Source of the DNA: Thermogutta sp.
Lineage (GTDB): Bacteria > Planctomycetota > Planctomycetia > Pirellulales > Thermoguttaceae
Assembly: GCA_012798155.1 (NCBI GenBank)
Contig: JAAZNR010000306.1
Location: 1-12,162, forward strand
Reading direction: 5' to 3'
DNA length: 12,162 nt
Of the stretch, positions 6,355 to 12,162 are shown piece after piece. Within the stretch, counting starts at the first letter, position 1; each line of letters starts with the position of its first letter. The notes below the pieces were generated by a model, which saw nothing but the letters and a program-made list of their open reading frames with translations, was not told the origin of the DNA and ran no database searches. The position numbers and the translations under genes are program-made.

Positions 6355-7413
6355 ATGGGATCATGTCCCCGATTCCGTCGGCAGGTTCAAAGCTGCGCCG
6401 CTGTAACCCTTGCGGTTGCACAGGGCTGCGCCGCTCTGACCCCTGCGCTTGCACAAAGCTGGGCCGCCGTAGCCCTTGCAGTTGCGTTAACCGCCTGCGT
6501 CGGCTGCGGTACCACTAAGTGGAGTGAGACACGGCGGACTGCGACGGAACAACTCTTGCTATCGACGTCGATCGACCAGGCCGTCAGCCAAATAGATTTT
6601 CGGGCACTGGTGGGCAAAAAGGTATTTCTCGACGAGAGCTATCTCAAGGACGTGGTCGATTCGTCCTATCTGGTAAGTTCTCTGCGTCAACAATTGTTGG
6701 CGGGCGGGGCTATTCTGACAGAGAAAAAGGATCAGGCGGACTACGTTGTCGAGGTCCGGTCGGGTGCGGTCGGCACCGATATGCACAGCCTTTTGATCGG
6801 CGTCCCCCAAACGAACCTTCCCGCCGGTCTTGCCGCGGTGGGCGCACCCTCGAGCATCCCCGAGATTCCGTTCGTGAAACGTACCAAGCAAACGGCCGTC
6901 ACGAAGATCCTCCTGTTTTCCTATCATCGTGAGAGTGGGCGACCCCTCTGGCAGTCGGGTCAGGTGCTCGCTAAAAGTTGGGCGCAAGACTTGTGGATTC
7001 TCGGGGCAGGCCCCATCCAAAGAGGAGACATCTACGAAGAAACCCAACTGGCCGGAGAAAAATTCGGTTTCGAGATTCCTTTCATCAGCCTCGATAGCCC
7101 TCATCGCAAGGTAGCGGCGACCGAGGAAGTCTACTTTATCACCAATTTCAACAAAGATCAGATGCAAGCCGCCGAAGACGGTGCCGAATCCGAAGGCAGC
7201 GGCCCCCCCGTGGCGGCAGACGGCGACGGAGAGAAGGGCGCCGCTCCGGTTCGGCAAGCCGCGCCGGTCAACGGGCCGAGCTTCCCGATGTCCGCGGCGA
7301 GCGGGCCGGGGGCCGTTCCACCATCGGGCTCAGACCAAAGCGACGCCGGGCCCGCTGCTTGGTGGGAATGGGACCCGACCGGTGGAAACGACATTCCTCC
7401 GCCGCCCCGCTAA
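6355..7413 (+). CDS. Putative lipoprotein, DUF6655-like
   Basis: A 352-residue exported protein of unknown function. A signal peptide ends in a lipobox L-T-A-C, making Cys48 the likely lipidated residue (Cys51, in VGC, is an alternative). The mature part opens GCGTTKWSETRRTATEQLLLS and continues IDFRALVGKKVFLDESYLKDVV, YVVEVRSGAVGTDMHSLLIGVP, IPEIPFVKRTKQTAVTKI and GRPLWQSGQV, a pattern I recognise from a planctomycete lipoprotein family that I believe is DUF6655 (number from memory). The last ~80 residues are Gly/Pro/Ala-rich, acidic and probably disordered, ending in DIPPPPR. Start choice: AAGGTGG (6340-6346) lies 8 nt before ATG 6355; in-frame TTG 6337 and GTG 6343 are less well placed. 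The signal peptide core contains three 11-residue repeats. No operon partner is visible. Confidence 0.82.
   Translation: MGSCPRFRRQVQSCAAVTLAVAQGCAALTPALAQSWAAVALAVALTACVGCGTTKWSETRRTATEQLLLSTSIDQAVSQIDFRALVGKKVFLDESYLKDVVDSSYLVSSLRQQLLAGGAILTEKKDQADYVVEVRSGAVGTDMHSLLIGVPQTNLPAGLAAVGAPSSIPEIPFVKRTKQTAVTKILLFSYHRESGRPLWQSGQVLAKSWAQDLWILGAGPIQRGDIYEETQLAGEKFGFEIPFISLDSPHRKVAATEEVYFITNFNKDQMQAAEDGAESEGSGPPVAADGDGEKGAAPVRQAAPVNGPSFPMSAASGPGAVPPSGSDQSDAGPAAWWEWDPTGGNDIPPPPR
6391..6489 (+). repeat. 33-bp tandem triplication in the signal peptide coding region
   Basis: Three contiguous 33-bp units (6391-6423, 6424-6456, 6457-6489) encode SCAAVTLAVAQ, GCAALTPALAQ and SWAAVALAVAL. The units keep the frame and extend the hydrophobic part of the signal peptide to about 33 residues, just ahead of the lipobox. 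Confidence 0.9.
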
Positions 7414-7427
7414 CCCGCCGCGGCTCC

Positions 7428-7467
7428 TCCGCCAAGATCCGCCAATATCCGTTAGGATCCGCCAAGA
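7428..7467 (+). repeat. 10-bp tandem repeat, four units
   Basis: Four contiguous 10-bp units, consensus TCCGCCAAGA: the first and fourth are identical, the second differs at one base, the third at four. The array starts 14 bp after the lipoprotein stop codon and runs into an A-rich stretch. The rest of the gap to larE (7468-7706) holds only a weak GCGAGTCAAGCT direct repeat (7645 and 7670) and no gene I can see. Confidence 0.8.
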
Positions 7468-7706
7468 AAAAAACCATACGGCTTGGCGCGATTGCGATCT
7501 GCCCGCGTTGATCCCACGCCGGACGTTGGGGGCTACTTGCGATGCGACCTCTCGACCACTGGTAGGAGTGGTAAGGTCATCGTCTGCAAGCTGCATCCCG
7601 TACTCCGGTCGTTACACCGCGAACGGCTCCGCTTGGGGAGTCGAGCGAGTCAAGCTACGTCAATGCGAAGCGAGTCAAGCTGGGTGACCGCCGGCGGCCT
7701 CTTCGG

Positions 7707-8633
7707 CTAGCGTTTCTCGATGATTTGAAGGCTCTCCGCCGGAACCAATTGATTGAGGCTGCCGGAACGAAATCCCAACAGGTCGAGCGTGACAAACTTG
7801 AAACCCGCCTCGGTCAATTCTTGGAGCAGAGCCTCTCGCAAGTTCGGTTTCAGCAATCGGGGGAGTTGCTCGACCGGGACCTCGATTCGGGCGAGGTCGC
7901 CTTTGTGATATCGCACTCGCAGGGGTTGAAAACCTTGTCGGCGGAGGAATCGCTCGGCCCGCTCGACCATGGCCAACCGCTCCGGCGTGACCTGCTCGCC
8001 ATAGGCGATACGGCTGCTGAGGCAAGGGGATGCCGGCTTATCCCAAATCGGCAAGCCCCAGTGTTTGGCCAAGAGGCGGATTTCGTCCTTGGAGAGATCG
8101 CATTCCGAGAGGGGGCTGCGGACGCCGTGTTCGCGAGCGGCCGTCATGCCCGGCCGGTGATCGCCCCGATCGTCTCGGTTGGAACCGTCGACGACCACGG
8201 CCACCCCCAGCTTTTCTGCCCAGTCGCCCATCTTCGTGAACAGCTCGGTCTTGCAAAAATAGCAACGGTCGGCGAGGTTCCTCTGATAAAAGGGATTGTT
8301 TAGTTCGTCCGTCGCCAGAATCACGTGGCGGATACCGATCCGGGCGGCCAATCGGCGACAGTCCTCCAGCTCGGCGGCGGCCAAACTCGCGCTGACGCCG
8401 GTCACCGCTACCGACCGCTCGCCCAGGGCCGCATACGCCGCCTTGGCCAAGACGGCGCTGTCCAAACCGCCGGAAAACGCGACCGCGCAGCTTCCGAAGC
8501 TCCGCAGCAATTGCAAGAGCCGCTCTTTTTTCTCCAGCAGCTCGGCCGGAAGCCCCTCGTCCGGAAGGCCCGAAGCGGCTTGCTCGTCTTCACCGCCTGG
8601 GAGATTGGAAGCGTGAGCCTTGCCTTGATCCAT
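7707..8633 (-). CDS. larE: LarE, ATP-dependent sacrificial sulfur transferase (nickel-pincer cofactor synthesis)
   Basis: LarE adenylates the carboxylates of the LarB product P2CMN and transfers sulfur to build the dithiolated precursor of the nickel-pincer (NPN) cofactor of lactate racemase and related LarA enzymes. The 308-residue product has the PP-loop SGGLDS (54-59), VTGVSASL, RCYFCKTELF (123-132), VVVDGSNRDDRGDHRPGMTAAREHGVRSPL (146-175) and KPASPCLSSRIAYG (199-212), all typical. Cys204 in PCLSSR is the position of the sulfur-donating cysteine; Cys124 and Cys127 form an additional C-x-x-C. The ATG at 8633 has GGTGA with an 8-nt spacer; GTG 8645 is an alternative adding four residues. 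larA, larB and larC are not in the window, so the pathway must be completed elsewhere if functional. Confidence 0.92.
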   Translation of the reverse strand: MDQGKAHASNLPGGEDEQAASGLPDEGLPAELLEKKERLLQLLRSFGSCAVAFSGGLDSAVLAKAAYAALGERSVAVTGVSASLAAAELEDCRRLAARIGIRHVILATDELNNPFYQRNLADRCYFCKTELFTKMGDWAEKLGVAVVVDGSNRDDRGDHRPGMTAAREHGVRSPLSECDLSKDEIRLLAKHWGLPIWDKPASPCLSSRIAYGEQVTPERLAMVERAERFLRRQGFQPLRVRYHKGDLARIEVPVEQLPRLLKPNLREALLQELTEAGFKFVTLDLLGFRSGSLNQLVPAESLQIIEKR

Positions 8634-8768
8634 CGCTGACTTCACCCGACTTTCGCTGAAGGTGTCGGCGCACCGCGGACGATCCAGTGAACTCCAACCT
8701 TGCGCGATGCGTCGCCGGAACGGCGAGGCCGGTCCGCTCTTGGATTTTTCGCGCCGCGGACGCGGAAG

Positions 8769-8873
8769 TCAATCGCCGCAGTCGCGCCGCTTCGCGGAGC
8801 CGTCCGCGTTGCAACAAGCCGAGCACGATCGGCGACATCCGGCCGCGGATGTCGGGAGAAGCATCAATAGCAC
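8769..8873 (-). CDS. Possible small Cys-rich lipoprotein
   Basis: A tiny frame in the gap between the DUF1080 gene and larE encodes a hydrophobic stretch LLMLLPTSAAG followed by Cys (lipobox S-A-A-G-C), then CRRSCSACCNADG and a charged end RRDCGD. GGAAGGA (8883-8889) lies 9 nt ahead of GTG 8873 (GTG 8879 is a closer alternative), giving 34-36 residues with five cysteines. It has the form of the small secreted/lipoprotein genes common in planctomycetes, but I know no family, and a frame this short may be chance. It would be read in the same direction as both neighbours. Confidence 0.3.
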   Translation of the reverse strand: MLLMLLPTSAAGCRRSCSACCNADGSAKRRDCGD

Positions 8874-8959
8874 AAGCACCCGTCCTTCCGAGGTCCCATC
8901 GTAAGCGGCTCCCCGCCCCGGCCTTCGCCTCCGCGGTATCGCCCCGGCGTGTCGATCGT

Positions 8960-10498
8960 TCACGCCTTGGGGCGGGGAAGAAACATATCCGCGAAGCGAA
9001 GCCCCAGCGTGTCGATCATCTCGAAGCATCGACGCATGTCGATCGGTTTGTCGTCGAAGTTATTCGTACCGAGGGAAAACTTGGCCCCCATCTCCTTGGC
9101 CAATTGCAGGAATTTCAGCGGCGGGTATCCGCTGGAGGCATTGATCTCCAGTGCCACCCCGCGATCCACCGCCGCGCCGATGATCTTTCTCATCCGTTCC
9201 TCGGTCCAGAGGCGATCGTATTGGGACGCCACGGGCGGCGGCAGCCAGGTGGGATTGGCGAGAATCGAGATCGGCTCCCCAAGCACCCGCAGGTTATGCC
9301 GGACGTACCGTTCCATCCAGGCGTCGGGGTCGTCGATCGTATACTTGTCCGTGATCCACAACTTGACCGGCGGGCTGTCGTCGTGCGGCATCGGCATGAT
9401 CATGGTGTCGGCAAGCACGTAATCCAGCCGGGCGACGAGGTCCGGTGCCAATACGTCGGCCCAGTCGCGATCATTGACCTGAACGCCCACGAACACCGGC
9501 CGTCCCGCGGCCCCGTCGAGGAAAGACCTTAGCTTGTCGTTGTCGTCGATAGGCCAGCCGCGGCCCACGTTCTCCAAGACGCCGCAGTTGATGCCGGTCA
9601 CGGCCTGGCGAAGCACGGCCTTTTCCACCGTCATCCCGCCGCGAATGTGAACGTGGAAATCGGTGATCGGCAATCCGAGGGCCGCCATCTGATCGATCCA
9701 CCCCGGCTTCAACCCGTAGCCTTCCTCGGATGCCCGCGGCTCGGCGAAGGGATCGGCGTCATCGGGCAGCAGCCGGATTCGAGGATTGCGGAATCGCATG
9801 CGGCTTCCCGGATCGTGGGCCTGGAGCGCGATGGTGCCCTCCGAAACGCGGCGGAGCCTCCGGTTCCTTGGCCGCGGCGGGTCCTCCGGCTCGACGTAAT
9901 CCACGGTGGGAATGTCGTTGACCCAAACGCGAATGCGCTTGCCGATCACGCAGACGCGGACGCGAAACCAAACGTCATCCGGCAGCCAGGCCTTGTAAAT
10001 ATCGCGAATGGCGAATAGTCCGCCGGTGCGCCGGAATTCGGGACTGTTGCCGGTCATGGGGTACGAATTGTTGATTTGCACCTCGTACCCTTTCGGCGGC
10101 GACCCCGTCTCCACAAAATCGGTGTGAAAGAATATCCCCGAATTGGCGCTCTTCTCGGTGATCACGTCCACCATGAAATCGAAGTTGCGGAAGGGCGTCG
10201 GGGCCGCGTTGCCGACGTAGAAGAGATGGCTCCTCGGGCCGTCGGCGGCAAGCACGCCGTCGCGTACCCGCCAGCTTGCGGTATTCTCCGAGGCTCGCCA
10301 GCCGTCAAGATCGGTGCCGTTGAAGAGGGGAATCCACTTCCCCTCGCCCTGGGCGGCGGAGCCGGCGGCCTCGGCGGCGTCCGGACCCTGCGACATGTTG
10401 CAACCGGCGGCCGCGATGGCCAGGCTGGTGGCCAGAAAATCACGACGTTGCATGACTCGTTTGGCCGGGTGATTCCGGGGCGTTGACGTCTTTCTCAT
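8960..10498 (-). CDS. Exported DUF1080 (3-keto-disaccharide hydrolase-like) protein fused to a PHP-like domain
   Basis: The 512-residue protein begins with a long basic n-region, a Tat motif RRDFL (18-22) and hydrophobic ATSLAIAAAGC, where Cys33 suits a lipobox, so it is probably a Tat-exported lipoprotein. Residues ~54-244 are a DUF1080 jelly-roll domain (WIPLFNGTDLDGW, ASWRVRDGVLAADG, FDFMVDVITEKSANSGIFF, GYEVQINNSYP, RTGGLFAI, FRNPRIRLLP); members act on 3-keto-glycosides or are carbohydrate-associated. Residues ~274-500 resemble a PHP/amidohydrolase barrel with DFHVHI (280-285) and VALEIN (449-454), but the usual later metal ligands appear as ILANPT and SLGTNN. ATG 10498 has GGAG with an 8-nt spacer; ATG 10453 lacks one. 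A second hydrolase gene lies upstream on the same strand, 393 bp away across the 166-bp element. Confidence 0.85.
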   Translation of the reverse strand: MRKTSTPRNHPAKRVMQRRDFLATSLAIAAAGCNMSQGPDAAEAAGSAAQGEGKWIPLFNGTDLDGWRASENTASWRVRDGVLAADGPRSHLFYVGNAAPTPFRNFDFMVDVITEKSANSGIFFHTDFVETGSPPKGYEVQINNSYPMTGNSPEFRRTGGLFAIRDIYKAWLPDDVWFRVRVCVIGKRIRVWVNDIPTVDYVEPEDPPRPRNRRLRRVSEGTIALQAHDPGSRMRFRNPRIRLLPDDADPFAEPRASEEGYGLKPGWIDQMAALGLPITDFHVHIRGGMTVEKAVLRQAVTGINCGVLENVGRGWPIDDNDKLRSFLDGAAGRPVFVGVQVNDRDWADVLAPDLVARLDYVLADTMIMPMPHDDSPPVKLWITDKYTIDDPDAWMERYVRHNLRVLGEPISILANPTWLPPPVASQYDRLWTEERMRKIIGAAVDRGVALEINASSGYPPLKFLQLAKEMGAKFSLGTNNFDDKPIDMRRCFEMIDTLGLRFADMFLPRPKA

Positions 10499-10657
10499 GG
10501 GGCTGTCTCCAATCAGCGACGCGACTTGGGGAAGGAACAACGGATGCACGCGGGAGCAGGCGATGATCGGCGAGGATCAAGGCTCTTCGGCCGACCGGCT
10601 TTGCCCACCGGCTTTTAGTTTTACTGCGGAGGATCGCCGAAAGGGACTTACCGATCT

Positions 10658-10681
10658 TACGCAGACTCACAAAGCTGCGTA
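10658..10681 (-). promoter_or_regulatory. Inverted repeat upstream of the DUF1080 gene
   Basis: TACGCAG (10658-10664) and CTGCGTA (10675-10681) form perfect 7-bp arms around a 10-nt spacer, about 160 bp upstream of the DUF1080 start. The spacing suits a dimeric repressor site or a hairpin; there is no direct evidence for either. Confidence 0.3.
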
Positions 10682-10716
10682 CCCCTGTTTGCTCAGCTTC
10701 TTATCCTGCGTGGTAA

Positions 10717-10882
10717 CTGGACTTTTGCAAACTGCTCCCCTCTCCCTCTGGGAGAGGGGCAGTGGGTGAGCGCTTGGTGAAGTTGGGCAATCACGGCAAG
10801 CCGTTTTCGCGGCTAATTGCCGTCACCATAACCCTCTTCCAACGCGGACGAAACCTTGTCACCACAATTTACAAAAGTCCAG
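10717..10882 (+). mobile_element. MITE-like 166-bp element, copy B
   Basis: Same length and orientation as copy A at 5793-5958, with 14 substitutions by manual alignment. Its left end is the identical 15-bp CTGGACTTTTGCAAA; the right end (10868-10882) is the inverted complement with one mismatch. The internal hairpin is perfect here: CCCCTCTCCC (10737-10746), loop TCT, GGGAGAGGGG (10750-10759). It has no ORF. Its right edge lies 8 bp from the stop codon of the glycoside hydrolase gene, so that transcript probably reads through the element and ends in or near its hairpins (inference). Confidence 0.8.
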
Positions 10883-10890
10883 CAGTAAAA

Positions 10891-12162
10891 TTAGGGTGAC
10901 AAAACAACATAGATGGCGTCGGCGGGCAAGTCCAGGGAGACGCCGCCGTCTCCGTTTTCCACCGGTATCGTCCCGGATGGGTAGCCGTTCACGTCCAGTC
11001 GCGTGGCTTTCCTGACGTTCGGATTCTTCACCGTCAAACAGACCTTCGTGGCGCCTACACGCCAGGGCCCGCAGCCGGTATCGACGATCTGCTTGCCCCG
11101 CAGGGTGACGCCGTCCGACTGCACTTCCGCGTCTCTTTCGATCCAGCCGGTCGGGCGAATGGTAGTGCCGACCTGTACCAAGATTTTTTCCGAGGCGGCC
11201 AGCGGCCGTTGATCGAGCGGGACCACGGTGACGGCCGCATATTCGTTTTGCGACTCGATGACGGTATCCGCCAGTTCCAGCCTTCCGCCGGCGGCCTTCA
11301 AGAAGCCGGCCCAACTTTGGCATCGGGGCGAGTTGATGGCCAAACTGCCGTTTCGATAATCGAGTGCGATCTCGCCCGTCAAGCCGGTGACGACGCCGCG
11401 GTCCCGATCGATGTAGCGATCGAGTTGGACCGTACGGCTATTGCTTTCTTCCCCGTCGAACTTGACCACCACCGGCCCCACGAAGAAGGCCAAACGGTCG
11501 ATCTCCTGGCGAATGGGGGAGTTTGGGGCGAAGTCGCCTTGATCCCGGTTCGGATCGAATTTTCCCGCCTCGGAAATGATTGGCACGCGGCGTTCCCACA
11601 TCCCGCGTAGGGATCGCTCTTCATAGACGGCGGGTTGATCGGCCTCTCGAATGAAGCCCAGCCGGTATGCCAGCGCGGCGGCCGGGAACATGCCCGCGTG
11701 GGTGGGAATCGCGCTGGACCACTTCTTCAGGGAATTCAGGTTTCCGACCTTCCAGTACGGCCAAACCGGATCGACGTGCCACGTTTCGTCGTCGAACGCG
11801 AACCAGTAGAAGGAGTCGACTCCCGTCAGCGACATGTAAGCCGCCGCCATGATGGGGCCTTCCGCCTGGTACAGCGACGGGCTGGTCCACGAGACCTCGG
11901 TGATCAGCATCGGCTGTCCCGCAGTCTGTTTGAGCGCCCCGGGGAACTCCTCGGGCTTCAACAGATTGGACTGACTCACGAAGAAGTGATTGGGATCGAT
12001 CCGCCAGCCGTTCATGGGACCGCTGTGGATGCCGCCCGTGTAACGGTTGATGGCGGACACATCCGCGGCGGTGTAGGTCCAACGTTCCACGTCTTCCAAC
12101 AAGACGGGATCGGCCGTCCGCCAATTCGTCGCGTTGATGAGTTGCTTGCAGCCGAGGTCCCG
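10891..12162 (-). CDS. Glycoside hydrolase, clan GH-A-like, C-terminal part (5' truncated)
   Basis: The frame is open to the right edge and ends at TAA 10891-10893, giving 423 visible residues. The first ~150 look like the second half of a TIM barrel of GH5/GH-A type: LGCKQLINATNWRTAD, then INRYTGGIHSGP, QPMLITEVSW with a Glu well placed to be the nucleophile at the end of a strand, and AAYMSLTGVDSFYWFAFDD. The remainder is beta-rich: IALDYRNGSLAINSPRCQSWAGFL, VIESQNEYAAVTVVPLDQRPL, VCLTVKNP and a terminal DLPADAIYVVLSP, probably one or two beta-sandwich modules. It likely acts on a polysaccharide outside the cytoplasm, but the signal peptide and acid/base region lie outside the window and the substrate is unknown. 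It is on the same strand as the DUF1080 gene. Confidence 0.72.
   Translation of the reverse strand, partial: RDLGCKQLINATNWRTADPVLLEDVERWTYTAADVSAINRYTGGIHSGPMNGWRIDPNHFFVSQSNLLKPEEFPGALKQTAGQPMLITEVSWTSPSLYQAEGPIMAAAYMSLTGVDSFYWFAFDDETWHVDPVWPYWKVGNLNSLKKWSSAIPTHAGMFPAAALAYRLGFIREADQPAVYEERSLRGMWERRVPIISEAGKFDPNRDQGDFAPNSPIRQEIDRLAFFVGPVVVKFDGEESNSRTVQLDRYIDRDRGVVTGLTGEIALDYRNGSLAINSPRCQSWAGFLKAAGGRLELADTVIESQNEYAAVTVVPLDQRPLAASEKILVQVGTTIRPTGWIERDAEVQSDGVTLRGKQIVDTGCGPWRVGATKVCLTVKNPNVRKATRLDVNGYPSGTIPVENGDGGVSLDLPADAIYVVLSP

Noticed and set aside
7461..7487. GCCAAG/CTTGGC inverted repeat considered as a terminator
   Set aside because: The A-rich tract lies in the 15-nt loop rather than as a T-run after the stem, so it does not fit an intrinsic terminator on the plus strand.
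8941..9017. 17-bp near-identical copies of GCCCCRGCGTGTCGATC 60 bp apart
   Set aside because: One copy is inside the DUF1080/PHP-like coding region and similarity does not extend beyond 17 bp; likely chance in GC-rich DNA.
8687..9532. 281-codon plus-strand frame
   Set aside because: It is antisense to the well-supported DUF1080/PHP-like gene and shows no recognisable domain; long antisense frames are common in high-GC DNA.
1..12162. tRNA, rRNA, CRISPR array or transposase gene
   Set aside because: I looked for cloverleaf-like and CCA ends, regular direct repeats with unique spacers, and transposase motifs, and found none I could support.

Overview
The window looks like chromosomal DNA of a high-GC planctomycete, probably of the Pirellulales type. 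This rests on gene content: an ffh-rpsP-trmD-rplS block with no rimM between rpsP and trmD, a lipoprotein whose 'GTTKWSETxRTATEQLLLS' core I associate with planctomycete DUF6655 proteins, and a secreted DUF1080 protein fused to a PHP-like domain. The assignment comes from recognition only, with no database search.

Layout. Positions 1-3156 (+ strand) hold the translation/SRP block: the C-terminal tail of ffh, a 412-bp spacer with a possible terminator and promoter, rpsP, trmD (16S/L19-flanked tRNA m1G37 methyltransferase), rplS and a YraN-type nuclease-fold gene. Positions 3120-5182 (- strand) hold a translationally coupled pair: apbE (FAD:protein FMN transferase, exported) followed by an EamA/DMT-family membrane transporter, overlapping by ATGA and converging on yraN. 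Positions 5183-6354 form a 1.17-kb gene-poor stretch packed with short repeats, hairpins and one copy of a 166-bp MITE-like element. Positions 6355-7413 (+) hold the DUF6655-like lipoprotein. Positions 7707-12162 (- strand) hold larE, a possible 36-residue Cys-rich lipoprotein, the Tat-exported DUF1080/PHP-like hydrolase, a second copy of the 166-bp element, and the C-terminal part of a clan GH-A-like glycoside hydrolase cut by the window edge.

How the genes fit together. The first block is housekeeping: protein targeting, two ribosomal proteins and a tRNA modification enzyme. apbE plus the EamA transporter suggests a periplasmic flavinylation module in which the transporter may move flavin. 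The two exported hydrolases at the right end suggest carbohydrate turnover. larE belongs to nickel-pincer cofactor synthesis, but no other lar gene is in view.

The most notable signal outside standard genes is repetition at many scales. There is a non-coding 166-bp element present twice with near-perfect terminal inverted repeats, a 16-copy 9-bp minisatellite translated as a TrmD tail, a 33-bp triplication inside a signal peptide, and several 10-, 19-, 23- and 26-bp tandem duplications between genes. I saw no tRNA, rRNA, CRISPR array or transposase gene.
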